From: Kuschelorhynchus macadamiae | Lineage: Eukaryota > Arthropoda > Insecta > Coleoptera > Curculionidae | Length of the DNA: 64,000 nt | Direction: 5' to 3' | NCBI GenBank assembly: GCA_030620095.1 | Contig: JAUTXW010000955.1 | Coordinates: 202,113 to 266,112 of the forward strand | In this document: positions 33,925 through 46,300 of the stretch, in pieces | How positions within the stretch are numbered: the first letter of the stretch is position 1 | Layout: the number at the start of each line of letters is the position of its first letter | Position numbers and translations under genes: made by a program | The notes under the pieces: model-generated | What the model saw: the letters and a program-made list of their open reading frames with translations, nothing else | The model's database searches: none | What the model was told of the DNA's origin: nothing

Positions 33925-35764
33925 TACAGGTTGTTAGGGGTTTGACTACAAATAATTTAACACGTGAGAGTATGGATCATTTTGATTAAAAAATGCTTAA
34001 ATAATATTTTTGAGAAAAACGGCCTTAAAGGTGTATTTTGTTATATAATTTTTAAGCACCTCGTTAACACGTTTATAAATTTTATTATGTAAAGCAATTA
34101 ATTATATGATTTTCTACAAAATGCCTATTCATTTTTTCTTAGTAAAATATCTGATCGACCTAAAATTAAAGAATAAAAAACTAATAAATTGTTTTATTTC
34201 ACCATAGGATGCTTATTTAAAAACAGCAACACTGCCCACCGTAGAGAAACGAGCAGGCTTCAACGAACATAATTAATGTTTTGCCGTATGATATATGTAT
34301 GTCCCAAACATACCGGAAAGATATCCTAACAGGAGGTGTTTTAATGACAGAACATTTGAGGCGGTTTTATAAGGAGTTCACGATACGGGGAGTGTAAACG
34401 TCCGTCAAACTATTCGGGGCTCTGAAAGGCAACTAACACCCGAAAATGAGGAACATATTTTACCCCTAGTGGAGGCAAACCGTGATTTGGAGCACTTGGG
34501 AAATTTCGCGACAAGTTGGGTTTTCTAATTGGGAATTCTAATTCATAGTACCCTACGTTAAAACCTTCTGTACCCTTATCATATGCAGCGAGTGCAGGGT
34601 TTGACCTTAGAGGACTTACCTCAAAGAAGATAATTTTGCCGGTGGTTTTTCCGAAAAAACCAAAAACACGAAAATTTCACTTCATGGAAGAGATGGAATT
34701 ACACAAAACACTCATACCTGGGCTCAAGAAAATCCACAGGCCGATTTCAATACCGGTTTTCAAAAAATATTTGAGCTGGAATAATCCATCGAACTTTTTG
34801 AGCTACCAAGGCGTTTAACAGGAGCGGCATACCTCTAATTTTTAACTAATGACTTGTCCACTTTTTTAGAAGATATTCCTTTAGCTCAGTGAGCCAGTGC
34901 CTGGTTTCTTCATGATGGAGCTCCTGCCCATATTCATAGGAATATGTTATAACATCTGGATAATACGTTTGATAATAGGTGGATAGCTCGAAATGCCCCA
35001 GAACCTAGAAAATGGCCTCCGAGGTCACCAAACCTAAACCGCCTTAATTTTTTGTTTTTGGGCCAGATGAAAACATTAGTGTATAATAGGGTTGAAATTG
35101 AAAATGACCTGAGCATTTTTGCTGCAGACAAAGACCTAACGTTCTTGAATCTATTCAAGAAAATTGGCTTCGCCGTATTCGTGCGCCTTTAAATAGTGGC
35201 GAGAGTCATTTTTAGTATTTACTTTAAGTTTTTAAAATCTTTTTTTTAGTGTTTGAATTACCTACCTCGTGCTATAAATTATTATGCTTGGTAAGTTCAT
35301 ATTCGGTATTAATTTTGGAAACTAATAAACTTAATTAGAGTTGCGCAGTTGAAAACTATACAAATAAATAATCTAAAAAGTTTTAATGACATGTTTTTAC
35401 TATTTTTTATACACGCCGATACTATGCTAACAAACCACAATTTATTAAACAATTAGTTCACACTTTCCAAAAAAATAATCAAAATAAAATAATTGAATCG
35501 TTTCAAACCTACAGGTTTTTTTATACTTCTTTGTTGACAAAACACGGGTGATGAGATTGTCATTAAATTGATGTCCAAGCAAATAGTAATGTTGCCATGT
35601 TGTCTTGGAAGTAGTTGAAACCTTCTCCAAAATTTTAACATTTTAAAATTAAATATCTCGAAAACCCCTTCGAATTTACCGATGGTTTCTAAGCATATTT
35701 TGTTTAGAATCGTTCATACTATAATATGTTAAAATATTTGTTGTCAAACCCCTAACACCGTGTA
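33925..35764 (+). mobile_element. Mariner-like transposon with 26-bp inverted ends
   Basis: Ends TACAGGTTGTTAGGGGTTTG at 33925 and the inverse at 35764 (TACACGGTGTTAGGGGTTTG), with weaker homology inward for about 70 bp. A plus-strand transposase remnant lies between. Confidence 0.85.
34230..35215 (+). pseudogene. Mariner-like transposase, heavily decayed
   Basis: Plus-strand fragments in order: an N-terminal region (PERYPNRRCFNDRTFEAV, GSVNVRQTIRGSERQLTPEN), HPYHMQRVQGLTLEDLP, the second catalytic region (FLHDGAPAHIHRN with the Asp kept), then RWIARNAPEPRKWPPRSPN. The third catalytic position reads Asn (NRLN). These fit the DD41D-like family common in insects. Many stops and frame changes are present and most of the middle, with the first Asp, is unreadable. 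Confidence 0.8.
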
Positions 35765-35767
35765 TAA

Positions 35768-36186
35768 CTAAAAATAAATGTAAAACATTTCTTCAAGACC
35801 AGGACAGTTCCAAATACCGAGGCGGTTTTTTGTATTGCCAAGTTGATTCTCTGAGCAGCTTTTAGCATGTGTGATTTTAATTCGCCCACCTAGTTCAAGA
35901 ATAAAATATTCAGCTTCACTTGCACGTAGACCAAAAGTCTCTACTTCGCAAGGAATAGAAATAGACCGGTCTTCAAGTTCCTCATATGTATTCCTCCTTG
36001 AGTTAGACATGCAGGCATACCTGCGTTAATTGATGTTTGATATAGGATTCTGCTCAGATATATGCACATATAGCATCCTAAAGTAAAGCTTTGCCCGACT
36101 TTAATAAAATAATTATTATTCCTTTTGTGTTGGATAATGACGCATTCCTTCCACCAATATGCTTTTTTTGGGCAAGCTGAGAACAC
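35768..36186 (-). other. Possible degraded coding fragment, unrecognised
   Basis: Two overlapping minus-strand frames (36186-35941 and 36010-35768) look more protein-like than their surroundings, for example IPCEVETFGLRASEAEYFIL. They could be one frameshifted fragment. I do not recognise the family, and it may be chance. Confidence 0.3.
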
Positions 36187-36432
36187 CCGACAGACACGAA
36201 TGTTGATGCTCCACTCATGTAAATCGATCTAGAGACGTTTATCGATCATCAGACGATCATTGGCGAAATTTACGACATCTTACTCAATCATGACTCCAAA
36301 TGGAAGATACTGCTAGAAAAAATTGAGGATATTCACAACCTCCTTTCTGGAATATCTGACAGTATACAAGAATCCTTATTTAAATCCATTAAAGAAATTA
36401 GGCAGGATACTTTCAATCTATCATCTATTTTA

Positions 36433-37626
36433 ATGGAATCTCAAAATGAATCTGTCAAAGTCCAGGTGCATGATTCATCGAAGGAGCAGTTGACTAAAGA
36501 GATGGCTGAGCTGAGGCATAGTGTAAAACAAATGGCACTTACCCTGGAGAAGCTTGCTGATAAGCCTAAACAACAATCAATAAAGAAGATATACACCACC
36601 GCAATATCAACCCAAACCGATACAACAGATGTCCAAATGCCTGTCAATAGGTCTCCAAAAAAAGCTGTTTCCTTCCAGCCCAACCAAACACCCATTATAG
36701 AGAAATGGCATTATGTAGTGGTATCCTTAATTCCGTCCACGTATAAATCAAATCAGCTTGTACACTACATCAAAGAAAAATTAGGAACCACGAATTTTGT
36801 GCGTTGTTTTCCTATGCTTAAGAATGCAGACACTTTGCGCTCCGATTTTAAAATTGGGGTGCAAAATAAAGATCACTTAATTCAGCTTAAGAACGGTAGT
36901 CTGTGGCCACCTGGTACCATAATTGATCCTACCAATGATTCAGTTTCACCAACCCTTATCCAAACGCCGCCCACTTCTACAGCCCATAATGTCTCATCTT
37001 CTAGTCATCAAGATGTCAATATAGATATCCCAAAGAGCCGGGGGCTGTCTCCACCAAAGCCTCAATTATTGGAATCACCAGTGACATTTGTGCCTGAGGA
37101 GGATAAGTCAGTCATGATTGGCTCTGACAGGGAGGCCATAGCAGCTTGTAGGTCATTGGCACTGGAGGGTTCTAAATTAAGCATGGAGAAAACTGCAAGG
37201 AAAGATGATTTTTTGCAGTTTGATCCAATGACTCCACCAAGAGTGCGGCTGTCCCAAGATTCGGATAAAGCAAATGGTCGCTATATATTAGCCAGATTAA
37301 GGGATCCTTCCTTACTAAAGACCTTAAGGCTATTTCTTGCTTATCTACACGACCAGCCATCTAGTGTGTGTTTTGAGGGGCATACAAGTACTAGCATTAC
37401 ATTATTGCTAGCTTCAGAAGGCCTTCCCAGTGACAAGGACTCCCTGCGCAAGTTGTATTATCGCTTCCACGATGCCTATGGGATTGGTTCATCTGAAGTG
37501 GACTCAGACCTTGCAGCGTATAGATCTTTCTACTCCTCGGAAAAAATTTTACGGCTCCAAAAAATTCGTGAAAGTACTGGTAAATATTATTCTAGTGGTT
37601 CACCATCAAAAAGTAAAAATTTTTAG
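36433..37626 (+). CDS. LINE ORF1 protein
   Basis: 397 codons from the ATG at 36433, uninterrupted; the same frame is open upstream to 36226 (readable as an amphipathic KIEDIHN and SIQESLFKSIKEI stretch), so the true N-terminus may lie further up. An early coiled-coil-like part (KEQLTKEMAELRHSVKQMA) suits ORF1 multimerisation. A central region, WHYVVVSLIPSTYKSNQLV to WPPGTIID, resembles the RNA-binding region of ORF1 in CR1/Jockey-like LINEs. A Ser/Pro-rich linker and a charged C-terminal domain follow. No CCHC knuckle is visible. It would coat element RNA. It is the only long intact retrotransposon frame in the window. ORF2 follows about 80 bases later. Confidence 0.75.
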   Translation: MESQNESVKVQVHDSSKEQLTKEMAELRHSVKQMALTLEKLADKPKQQSIKKIYTTAISTQTDTTDVQMPVNRSPKKAVSFQPNQTPIIEKWHYVVVSLIPSTYKSNQLVHYIKEKLGTTNFVRCFPMLKNADTLRSDFKIGVQNKDHLIQLKNGSLWPPGTIIDPTNDSVSPTLIQTPPTSTAHNVSSSSHQDVNIDIPKSRGLSPPKPQLLESPVTFVPEEDKSVMIGSDREAIAACRSLALEGSKLSMEKTARKDDFLQFDPMTPPRVRLSQDSDKANGRYILARLRDPSLLKTLRLFLAYLHDQPSSVCFEGHTSTSITLLLASEGLPSDKDSLRKLYYRFHDAYGIGSSEVDSDLAAYRSFYSSEKILRLQKIRESTGKYYSSGSPSKSKNF

Positions 37627-37705
37627 TCAATATGACGCGAAAAGAGGATCTAGCACCCTCTAGAAAATTGACCAATAGTAATTTTAATCTTTTTTTCTTA
37701 ATATT

Positions 37706-40250
37706 CAGTCCTTAAGACATAAAACAGACGAATTATATCTTTTGTTAGAAGAGCTAAATTTTCCAGAAGTCATTGCCATCACTGAACACTGGCTAAATAT
37801 CAATCAACCTGTTTTTATTAAAAACTATACCACAATTGCCAGATTTAATAGAACTAATTTAACTCATGGAGGCACCATGATAATGTCTTTAAACAACGAT
37901 TTTTCCGAAATATCAAAGTATAATCATTTATTATCTGAAAAAATATTTGAATTTTCTATCGTTTATCACAATACTTATGACCTTTATATTATTTATATTT
38001 ATAGAACACCTGATGCTGATGTGCAATTATTCTGCCATAACCTTCTAAGTTTGCTCGAGTCCCTTCCTGTAAAAAGCAAACTAATCTTATGTGGCGATTT
38101 CAATATTGACTTTTCCAGTGTGTGTGCTGCTCAGGAATGTCTTCAGTCCATCTTTGAGTCATTAGGAATTGCCATGCACGTCAACTCACCAACCAGAATT
38201 ACTAAGACAAGTGCCAGTACTATAGATTACGTTGTGTCTTCTTTCGATCCTAGCTCCGTCGAATGTAATGTCTTAGGTCCAGGTTTCTCCGATCATGAAG
38301 CAATTTTCACAAAATTTTCAATTACATCCAAAGCCAAAAATTCCTCTAGACAAGTAGGCCGTATTTTTTCGGTTAGAAATTTCATTAATTTCAAACACTT
38401 ATGTCAAATAACTGACTGGGACTCTCACACTTATGATGTCGACACTGAATTTTCTCGTTTTATAAAAACTCTAACTAATATAGCTTCTGAATCTTTTCCT
38501 CTTAGGCCTATCAAAAATAAAAGAAGTAAACCCTGGTCCACTAAAGGTTTACGTATATCTTCTAAGAACATGCGGTCACTATCTCATTTAAAGAAATTTT
38601 CGGACAGTGTCTTTTTTCATAATTATGTAAAATCATACAGAAAAATTTATCATAAGACTATTAATGCCGCCAAAGATACTTATTACAATAATAGACTTTC
38701 TAACGCCAAAAATGTAGCTAAAGAAACCTGGCCTATCGTAAATGATTTAAGAAACAAAACTCCTTTATCCAACACTATCCTTACCTCTCCTGAGGACATT
38801 CAACAATTATTTTGTAAATGTAGCCAAAGATTTGACTAAATCCGTATCTCAATCTAATGACCCAATTTCATATCTCTCTAAACATAGGGTAAACCTGCAC
38901 AGTTTCTTCTTTTCACCAGTAGTTTTATCAGAACTTCGCAGTACAATTAATGATATCAAAAATAAATCTTCCTCGGGAATTGATGGGCTTACTTTAAAAA
39001 TGTATTCAAGTCTGCCGGAGTGCACTCTAGAGCATCTGACTGCTTTGATAAATATGTCTTTCCAAAATGGTACTTTTCCAAGCTGCCTTAAAACTGCAAT
39101 AATCATACCTCTTCACAAAGGAGGTGTTTCAGAAGAAGCTTCGAACTATCGCCCAATTGCACTTCTCCCTACGCTATCTAAGATCATCGAAAGACTGGTT
39201 AAAAAAAGGCTTTTATCATTTCTGTCTAGATATGAAATACTTACAAAACATCAATTTGGATTTTTAAGTAACAAATGCACAAGCGATGCCATGTTTTCCC
39301 TTCTTAATAGAGTTTACTCCAGCCTAAACAACCATCACGCTACGACAATTTTCTGTGATTTTTCCAAAGCTTTCGATTGTTGGCTAATGGCTAATTTAAA
39401 CATTAGTGGAAAAATATGTCTCTTTGCGGACGATACCAGCTTTACGTGGAGCCACCCAGATGTCACGGACCTACATAGGATTGTATCTAATGACCTAATC
39501 ACCATTAAATCCTGGTGCGATTCTAATCTCCTATGTTTGAACATCTCTAAACCAAAGTCTTGTCTTATAAAAACACGCTGCAACCTTTTGACCTTAATGG
39601 CACCACTATTGATGTCGTAAACTCTGTAAAAATTTCTAGGGCTTCTTGTAGATGATTCTTTAAAATGGGATCCACATATCGACGCTTTATCAAGGAAGTT
39701 GGGTTCTGCTTGCTTTGCGTTAAGATCTGTTTCCGAGGAGCTTAGCTTTTCTACCTCTAGAACTGTTTATTTTGCTCTTGTTGAGTCGCACCTCAGATAT
39801 GCTATTCCATTCTGGGGTACATGTTGTGCGACTCAATTTGATCGAATTTTTATACTACAAAAAGAGCTGTTCGTGACCTACTGAGACTTAACAATAGAAC
39901 TCACTGCCGAGATTTCTTTAAAAGATACAAAATACTAACCCTTCCTTGCTTATTCATTTTGGAATCGGTTTGCTTAATTCGTAAGCATGCACCTGCTCTA
40001 TTAGAGAGACCTTCTCACAACTACCCTCTCAGAAACACTGAGCACGATCTCTATCTTCCAACCCCACACTCAGAGTTAATTAAAAGATCAGTAATCTACA
40101 ATGCAAAAAAAAATGCATAATCACCTGTCATTTAACATCAAATCCATAATATCTCTGACTTCATTTCGCAAGGCTTTGAAGTCATTCTTACTGGAAAGCG
40201 CCTTCTACACCGTGAACGAGTTTTACAACACATAAATTTATCCTTATGAA
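37706..40250 (+). pseudogene. LINE ORF2 (endonuclease + reverse transcriptase), internally deleted
   Basis: The endonuclease begins near NIQSLRHKT and shows ITEHWL, ILCGDFNID, STIDYVVSSF and GFSDHEAI. A frameshift near 38810 leads into the RT: SSSGIDGL, NYRPIALLPTLSKIIE, HQFGFLSNKCTSDA, IFCDFSKAFDC. The reading then jumps to LMANLNISGKICLFADDTSF. About 80-90 residues that normally lie between these two motifs, including the PQGSVLGP region, are missing, which destroys the palm. A frameshift near 39620 precedes the thumb (LLVDDSLKWDPHI, HLRYAIPFWG). The C-terminal tail reads FYTVNEFLQH in yet another frame. Confidence 0.85.
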
Positions 40251-40603
40251 CCCCTAGTGTGATAGTTGCCATTACCAACCATTTTTACCGAATTTTGTAT
40301 ATGTATTTTTTTAATTGTTTCGTACTTTTTTATTTTTTATTTTTTACTTTGCTTTTTTATTTTTTTTACATTATATTTATGAAAATGTTTATAACATAGT
40401 ACGACTGACAAAGTACATTTCTAATGTACTTCTTTTAGGATTCTATTATATTAATATTCTAAATTCTTGATTTAAATATTATTTTTCTATAATATTTATG
40501 ATGTGTTTTTGTTTTGTTTTGTTTGCTAATTTTGATGTTTGTAAACTATTTTTTTTTACAACAGCTTTGTCCACAAAATTGTAAAATTTTTTTGACAATA
40601 AAG

Positions 40604-40630
40604 CATTTATTTATTTATTTATTTATTTAG
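40604..40630 (+). repeat. (ATTT)n LINE tail
   Basis: Follows ACAATAAAGC; marks the 3' end of the element. Confidence 0.9.
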
Positions 40631-40744
40631 TCTGTTTGTGGTAACAAGCAATGGCTACATGCATACATACGTACATGATTGTTAAAAATATTAACCTTAT
40701 TTACATGCGCAGTCGTTACAAATTCTTGTAAGCAGTGGCGGCTC

Positions 40745-41480
40745 GTGGTGAATTATATTGGGAGGTCAATAACAAATTTAACAAAAGGCATACTTAAAAT
40801 ATAAATAAATATCTTATCTTTAAATTGAGCTTTAAATTCTCTTCAAGTTCAAGTCTACTCTTCGTTCGTTAAAATTGCATGCACATTCCTTTAATAAATG
40901 ATTTCTCGATACTTAACATTGCTAAAGCGAATAGTCTATCTTGGCCCAACTCCTCAACAAAATTTATAAGCCCTCGAAACACCCCTGGATTTTAAGACAT
41001 AGCCCTTTTCATGGCCACGTAGTACCAGCCAGAATGCCCCACAAAATTTTACACAATCTATAATTTTGTGTAAAATATAACGATTTTCGGATACATTTTC
41101 ATTAAAATCTCTAAGGGATTTGTTTAGGTGTCATCACATTTTATGTGATCTGCAGAAAACGAATGTTTTTTTATTTTTTCTTTTAAGTTTTTTAAGTTTT
41201 TAACACCAGTTTTACACCATAATGAGTTCGACGAGTCCTTAGAAAACAACAAACAAACATAACAGTAAAATGAGTCAGAGACTTCACAACCACATATCCA
41301 GTTAGCTAAATCGTACATATTTTTGCGAAAGTTTAGTTGAACCTCTTTATTTTTGTCTTTACTAGTTTGTCGTATACTAAGTTGTGGCAAATTGCGACCA
41401 CTTACCTTGAATTCGGTTATTTTCTCAAAATTAAGTTCGTTAGCACTCTTTAGTTATTTAATTGTTTGCGCTACCGACAT
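40745..41480 (-). pseudogene. hAT transposase N-terminal part (TTF zinc finger type)
   Basis: Starts at 41480 (MSVAQTIK). The recognisable zinc-finger region WICGCEVSDSFYCYVCLLFS, then TGVKNLKNLKEKIKKH, is in the open frame 41390-41124. Beyond the stop, weak pieces NPGVFRGLINFVEELG and LAMLSIEKSFIKGM remain. The catalytic and dimerisation domains are absent. It belongs to the ZMYM-like hAT branch, as does the separate remnant at 16243-17100. Confidence 0.8.
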
Positions 41481-41640
41481 TTTATTCCGTCTACATTCGC
41501 AACTCAAACATAGACCACCTTGAAATTGGTTATTTTTGCAAAATGAAGTTCGTAAGCACTTTTTAGTTGTTTATTTTGTTGCTCTAGTCACTACTAACAT
41601 TTTATTTCCTGTATATTTCCAACTCACACATGGATCATAA
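41400..41640 (-). repeat. Tandem duplication of hAT 5' region
   Basis: Two diverged copies of about 115 bp (41400-41520 and 41513-41635), sharing AAGTTCGT-AGCACT and ACATTTTATTCC-type segments, cover the transposase start region. Confidence 0.7.
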
Positions 41641-42095
41641 AAATAAAAAAATATATATTACAAAAAACAGTATATAAATCAATTTTCATCGATTAAATCG
41701 TCCGAAACAATATCGAGTTAGAATATCGACCGCGCGACCTCTGGACATTTGAACTTCCACATGCCGACGTGATGCCGCGACCGATCGCCCAAATCGCGAT
41801 TTCATATTCCATTTGCTATCACGTTCGGCTGCCGCTCGGTAGCTGTGAAATCTTCGGGTATTTTCGTCAAGCTTTGAGGTAATCAGGGCAATTCGGCATT
41901 GCCCATCCTAGCTTAGTATAGCGTATTTTATTATGCCGATGGAACGCAACGAGACTATTCGTATTTAACTTTTCCCAAGGTTCGCATTTTATTACATATT
42001 AGGAGGAACGGTCAAACGAATAATTTATTTTATGAAATATTTTTGGGGGGTCATTGACCAAATGACCCTATGGGAGAGCCGCCACTGCTTGTAAG

Positions 42096-43329
42096 ATATA
42101 AATCGATGAATAATTTTTATCATAAAATCTTTTCACTTAGTCGATATTTTACGCTACTCTGTAATCACACTACAGATACAGTGTAAAGAAATAAGTTCTT
42201 AGGTACTTAATATGCAAGACAAAAATAACCGTCAATGACTGCACATCAAGTTCGCACGTTGGCAATCCCGATAACACCCGAAACTTCGTTATCCACCACA
42301 ATCTCTATCTTTAATATAACTGATCTAGGGGATATCAGCTGCTCCCATTTAGTACAGGACACGGAAATTAAATCCTCCTTGATAAATAGTTAATTTTCTG
42401 CCATCGGGTAACAGAGCGAAGGACCGATAAAATCAAAATCTACCCTACATGATTTATCTCTTATTCAACCCTGTCAAGGCTAAGGTAAATTAGATTTAAT
42501 GGGGTGAGGATAACTGTAACTACAGATGTTGCGTTTAACATACATAACGGGATGTGAAATATTAAGGTTAGACCGAATTGTATCCCATAGGATATTGTCG
42601 AGTTTAACTAATCTTAGAGGTAAATAATAAAGGAAACAAGAGGTCTATGAAGATATTTGCCTGTCAAGAGATCTTGAGTTGGGAATGTTACAGATCTAAT
42701 AAGGAATGTATAGGGTCAACGCAACACAAACTCGTTGGGAAATAACGGTACATATTCACAATGTGTTTATTTTTCCTTAGCAGAATATTTAATCGTTTAT
42801 TTGAATTTATCCAACTAATAATTATTATTATCTTTTAATATAAAATGTGTGTTCTCGCATTATGTACCCTTTATTAGTACCCATTCTTTTGGCGTACAGC
42901 GCTAGTTGTGTGTGTTAATGCAAACCTACTTATTGGATTTATTTTAAATTTTGTTCAAAGATCAAGTGTGACATAAGTAGAAACATGGAACAAAGTGGCG
43001 CGCAATAGAAATTTTTGAAAAGACACTATATATGAGTTACTAAATGACTATGTACTGAAGTAAATTTCACACTTCACTATTCCTAATAAAAGGAAAGATT
43101 CGTATTGAGATTATAATTACATTTTTTTTTGGTAAACAACATTGGGCATGAAATATGTCCTATAACTTTACTACCATTTAATCTATATCCATTTTTACCG
43201 CCCCTTGAGAAAATATTTGCCAAATTTCTAAATCCATGTCGAGGTTAATAAGCCCGTCTTGTCAAAATGTTTATCCTGACGTCGCGTTGACAAAGCACAA
43301 CTTGAGAAAGTGACAGTTTGCATTGAAAA
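42096..43329. other. Unassigned spacer
   Basis: No coding frame, element terminus or repeat recognised over about 1.2 kb. Confidence 0.5.
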
Positions 43330-46008
43330 CGAATTCCTTCATCTCGGATAAAAAAATGCTGGGATTCCAATTCTTCCCCACATAGTCTACAAGATTCTGT
43401 CGAGGGAGCCTGTTCAGGAACTGGAATCGCTAAAACGGCCAGATGGAACCTTTACAGGCTCTAGGAAAGAAACTTTGGAGCTTTTAGCACTAAATCACTT
43501 CGCAGGTAGCCTGATAATGGATAGTCGGTCAAATTTCCATTTCGTAGGTCGACATAAACGACCTCACAGAGATGATTGGATGACTGCCAACAAAATAATC
43601 TCAGTAAGACCGGTCCGAGAGCTGTAAATTGCTTTCGGCCCTTCAAATCGCCTGGGGGGTGGGGAGTCTTTCCAGCTCTGATACAAAACGGGTTGGACGC
43701 GCTCCTTCCTTTCATAACAAGACTATTTAGAGCAAGTCTGGCATGGAACTATATACCAGCCAGATGATCTGCAACTAAGGTAATATTTATACCTAAAGTG
43801 GGTCGAAATTATCCTCTACCAACTTCGCTTAGACCAATAAGTCTAACCTCCTTTTTGTTAAAAAGTCTGGAGAGAATACTCATGAGGGACGTAGCTCTTA
43901 GGCGACATCCGCTGAGTGAGCATCATCAGTATGCTTACCAAATGGGCAAATCAACAGAACTGGCTCTCAACAATCTTGTTGAGAGCATAAAAAACTCTCT
44001 AGAAAACAAGGAGATTGCAGTTGCTGCATTCTTAGATATCGAGGGAGCATTTAACAATGTCCTTTCTGGATCACTCTATGATGCAATTACTGAAAGAGGG
44101 GTAGAACCCCTTATATGTGGCTAGATAGACAGGCAACGCTTGAAAACAGGAAAATAACAACATTTCTTTTATAGGACGAGACAGTGAGCTTTAGAGCTGC
44201 TAGAGGATGTCCACAGGGAGGAGTGTTATCACCCTTGCTGTGGTCACTACTGGTGGACAATCTACTGGCTGTGGGAGGTTGATCTGCAAGCAAATGCCGA
44301 TGCTCTAGTCATCATAGTAAAAGGAAAGGCTGAAGAGGAAATCTCAGCAACCCTCCAGGAAATACTGAACACCACACTAACATGGTGAGAGGGAAGAGAT
44401 GTCTATCAACCCTAAAAAAATGGTACTAGTCCCCTCAACAAAGAAAAGGAATCTGGAGAGACTTCGACCACCTTCCTTAAGAGGACAGATGATACCATTT
44501 TCAGCTGAAGTGAAATATTTGGGAATTATCCTGGATAAAACGCTTAACTAGAATGCTCATCTGAATAAAATAGTTCAGAAAGCTAAACTATCCCTGTGGA
44601 CCTGCCGTAAAATCTGCGGGAATTTATGGGGTATGAGACCAAAACAGCTATATTGGCTGTACCTAACGGTCATAAGACCAATGATAGCCTATGGCTCTGT
44701 AACCTGGTGGAGCAAGGGACAACAAAGTGTTGCCCAAGCCAAACTGAGTGGACTGCAGAGACAGGCTTGCCTGTCAATTACAGGAGCTATTCGCTCCACT
44801 CCGACAGCGGCCATGAAGCTCCTTTTGAAACTTCCACCACTCCACCTATTTGTGGAAGGGGAAGCAATGAGGACAATATACAGACTCCATCATGTTACCA
44901 ACAGCATGGTGGATAGCACGAGTCACATGGAATCATCCAACATGCTGGAAGTCGTGAAACACCACTACATGTTGAGAATGCCATCGGACCTGCTATCAAA
45001 AACTGTTAGTGCACATCAACCCTACTCCAAGATCTTCCCAGGGAGAGAGGAGTGGGATCAGAATAAATCTGATCTACTTAAAGGAGAGCTGTGCCTCTTC
45101 ACGGATGGCTCCAAAACCAATAAAGGTGTAGCAGCTGGAATACATGGGGTAAGACCGAAGGTGGATCTGTCAGTAAGCCTGGGAAATAACACTTCAATAT
45201 TCCAAGCAGAAGTCCATGCTATCGAATTGTGTGTTAGAATGTTGCAGGATCAACAAACAACACATAAAACGATAAAAATATCCTCGGATAGTCAAGCAGC
45301 CCTTAAAGCGCTTGAAGCGAGTCATTGTACATCCAAAACAGTCTGGAACTGCCAAAAGGCCTTGCTGGCCTGGTGAGCGACAATAAAATCGCTCTTATTT
45401 GGATACCAGTACATGCAGGTTTGGAGGGAAATGAGTCTGCGGACCTTCTAGCAAAGAAAGGAGCGGAGACGAGATTCGTGGGACCTGAACCAGCTTTAGG
45501 AGTATCCCACGAAATGGCCAAGTGCGCAATTTTGGACCTGGTTGAGGAAAAAGCTAATCTCTATTGGCTTGGACTGCCAGGCCTGTCCTATGCAAAGGCA
45601 TTTATCCCACTTCCTATGAAGAACAGGATAACAGAAAGTCTGTTGAATATGAACAGAATTAAGCTCAAAATAGCAGTAGGCCTATACACTGGCCATTTTG
45701 GTCTAAGACATCACATGCACAGGATGGGGCTTGAAAACGAATCCGAGTGCCGCCTATTTATGGAGGATGACGAGACAGCCAGACATGTGCTACGTGAATG
45801 CCCAGCAGCTGCCAGGATCAGGTTCTCTATTTTCGGTAGAGATATCCTGCTGCCCGAGGACTTAAAGATTACCTCCCTAAAGGCAATAATAAGACTCTTT
45901 GAGAACTTAGAGTTACTCTGGGAAATGTTAACATAGGTGTGAGCCACAATAGACCATAGAGTCGCAGTGGAGGGTCTATTTGATCCACTCACTTTTAACT
46001 TAACCTAA
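43330..46008 (+). mobile_element. I/LOA-type non-LTR retrotransposon, 5'-truncated
   Basis: Carries RT, RNase H and a C-terminal zinc-binding region, in that order. RNase H in a LINE points to the I superfamily (I, LOA and relatives). Base composition is clearly more GC-rich than the surrounding DNA. No endonuclease is present, so the 5' half is missing. The 3' end is placed near 46008 where the composition changes. Confidence 0.85.
43380..45936 (+). pseudogene. LINE ORF2 with RT and RNase H, catalytic site lost
   Basis: RT: LESLKRPDGTFTGSRKETLE, FRPFKSPGG, LRPISLTSFLLKSLERIL, HHQYAYQMGKSTELALNNL, FLDIEGAFNN, GCPQGGVLSPLLWSLLVDNL. The YADD site reads NADA (near 44297), so reverse transcription is impossible. 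Thumb: VKYLGIILDKTLN, LYWLYLTVIRPMIAYGSVTWW. RNase H: CLFTDGSK, AEVHAIELC, SSDSQAALKAL, then across a frameshift near 45370 WIPVHAGLEGNESADLLAKKG. The C-terminal Cys/His pattern is CRLFMEDDETARHVLRECP. Further lesions are a TGA for Trp near 43768, stops near 44122-44175 and 44282, and a frameshift near 43608. Confidence 0.9.
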
Positions 46009-46300
46009 GCTATATAGTCAACAGATACAATTTATTAATAATACAATTTATTGGCTGTTACATGGGGAAGTAAAAACGTAAATCTGTCTTGTAGCAAAAA
46101 TACTACTTTTTGATCTTTGTGTTTGCTAAATTTCAAAAATTTCTCAAAAATCAGCCTTAACATTATTTGGATTGAATTTTATGCCAGTCCCTAAAATGTA
46201 TTCACTTCTTCTGCCCAAGATCAACCCTTTAGATGATACAGGGTTGAACGTAAAATAATTGCTTGTATTTGGGACTCCCTGCATAATATAATAGCGTATG

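Larger units (their letters stand above)
36226..40631 (+). mobile_element. Non-LTR retrotransposon (Jockey/CR1-like) with ATTT tail
   Basis: Contains ORF1, then ORF2 with an apurinic-type endonuclease and reverse transcriptase, a C-terminal region and an AT-rich 3' untranslated region ending in AATAAAGC and (ATTT)n. No promoter is seen and the 5' end is probably truncated, since the ORF1 frame is open back to 36226 without an ATG. Confidence 0.85.
40733..42087 (-). mobile_element. Non-autonomous hAT element with 8-bp target duplication
   Basis: Ends CAGTGGCGGCTCGTGG and GAGAGCCGCCACTG form inverted termini. CTTGTAAG flanks both sides exactly (40725-40732 and 42088-42095), the 8-bp duplication expected of hAT. 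At 1355 bp with only the N-terminal part of a transposase, it is an internally deleted copy. The perfect flanks suggest a fairly recent insertion. Confidence 0.95.

Noticed and set aside
44626..44916. 96-codon frame overlapping the LINE RT thumb
   Set aside because: Out-of-frame shadow of the LINE ORF2 reading.
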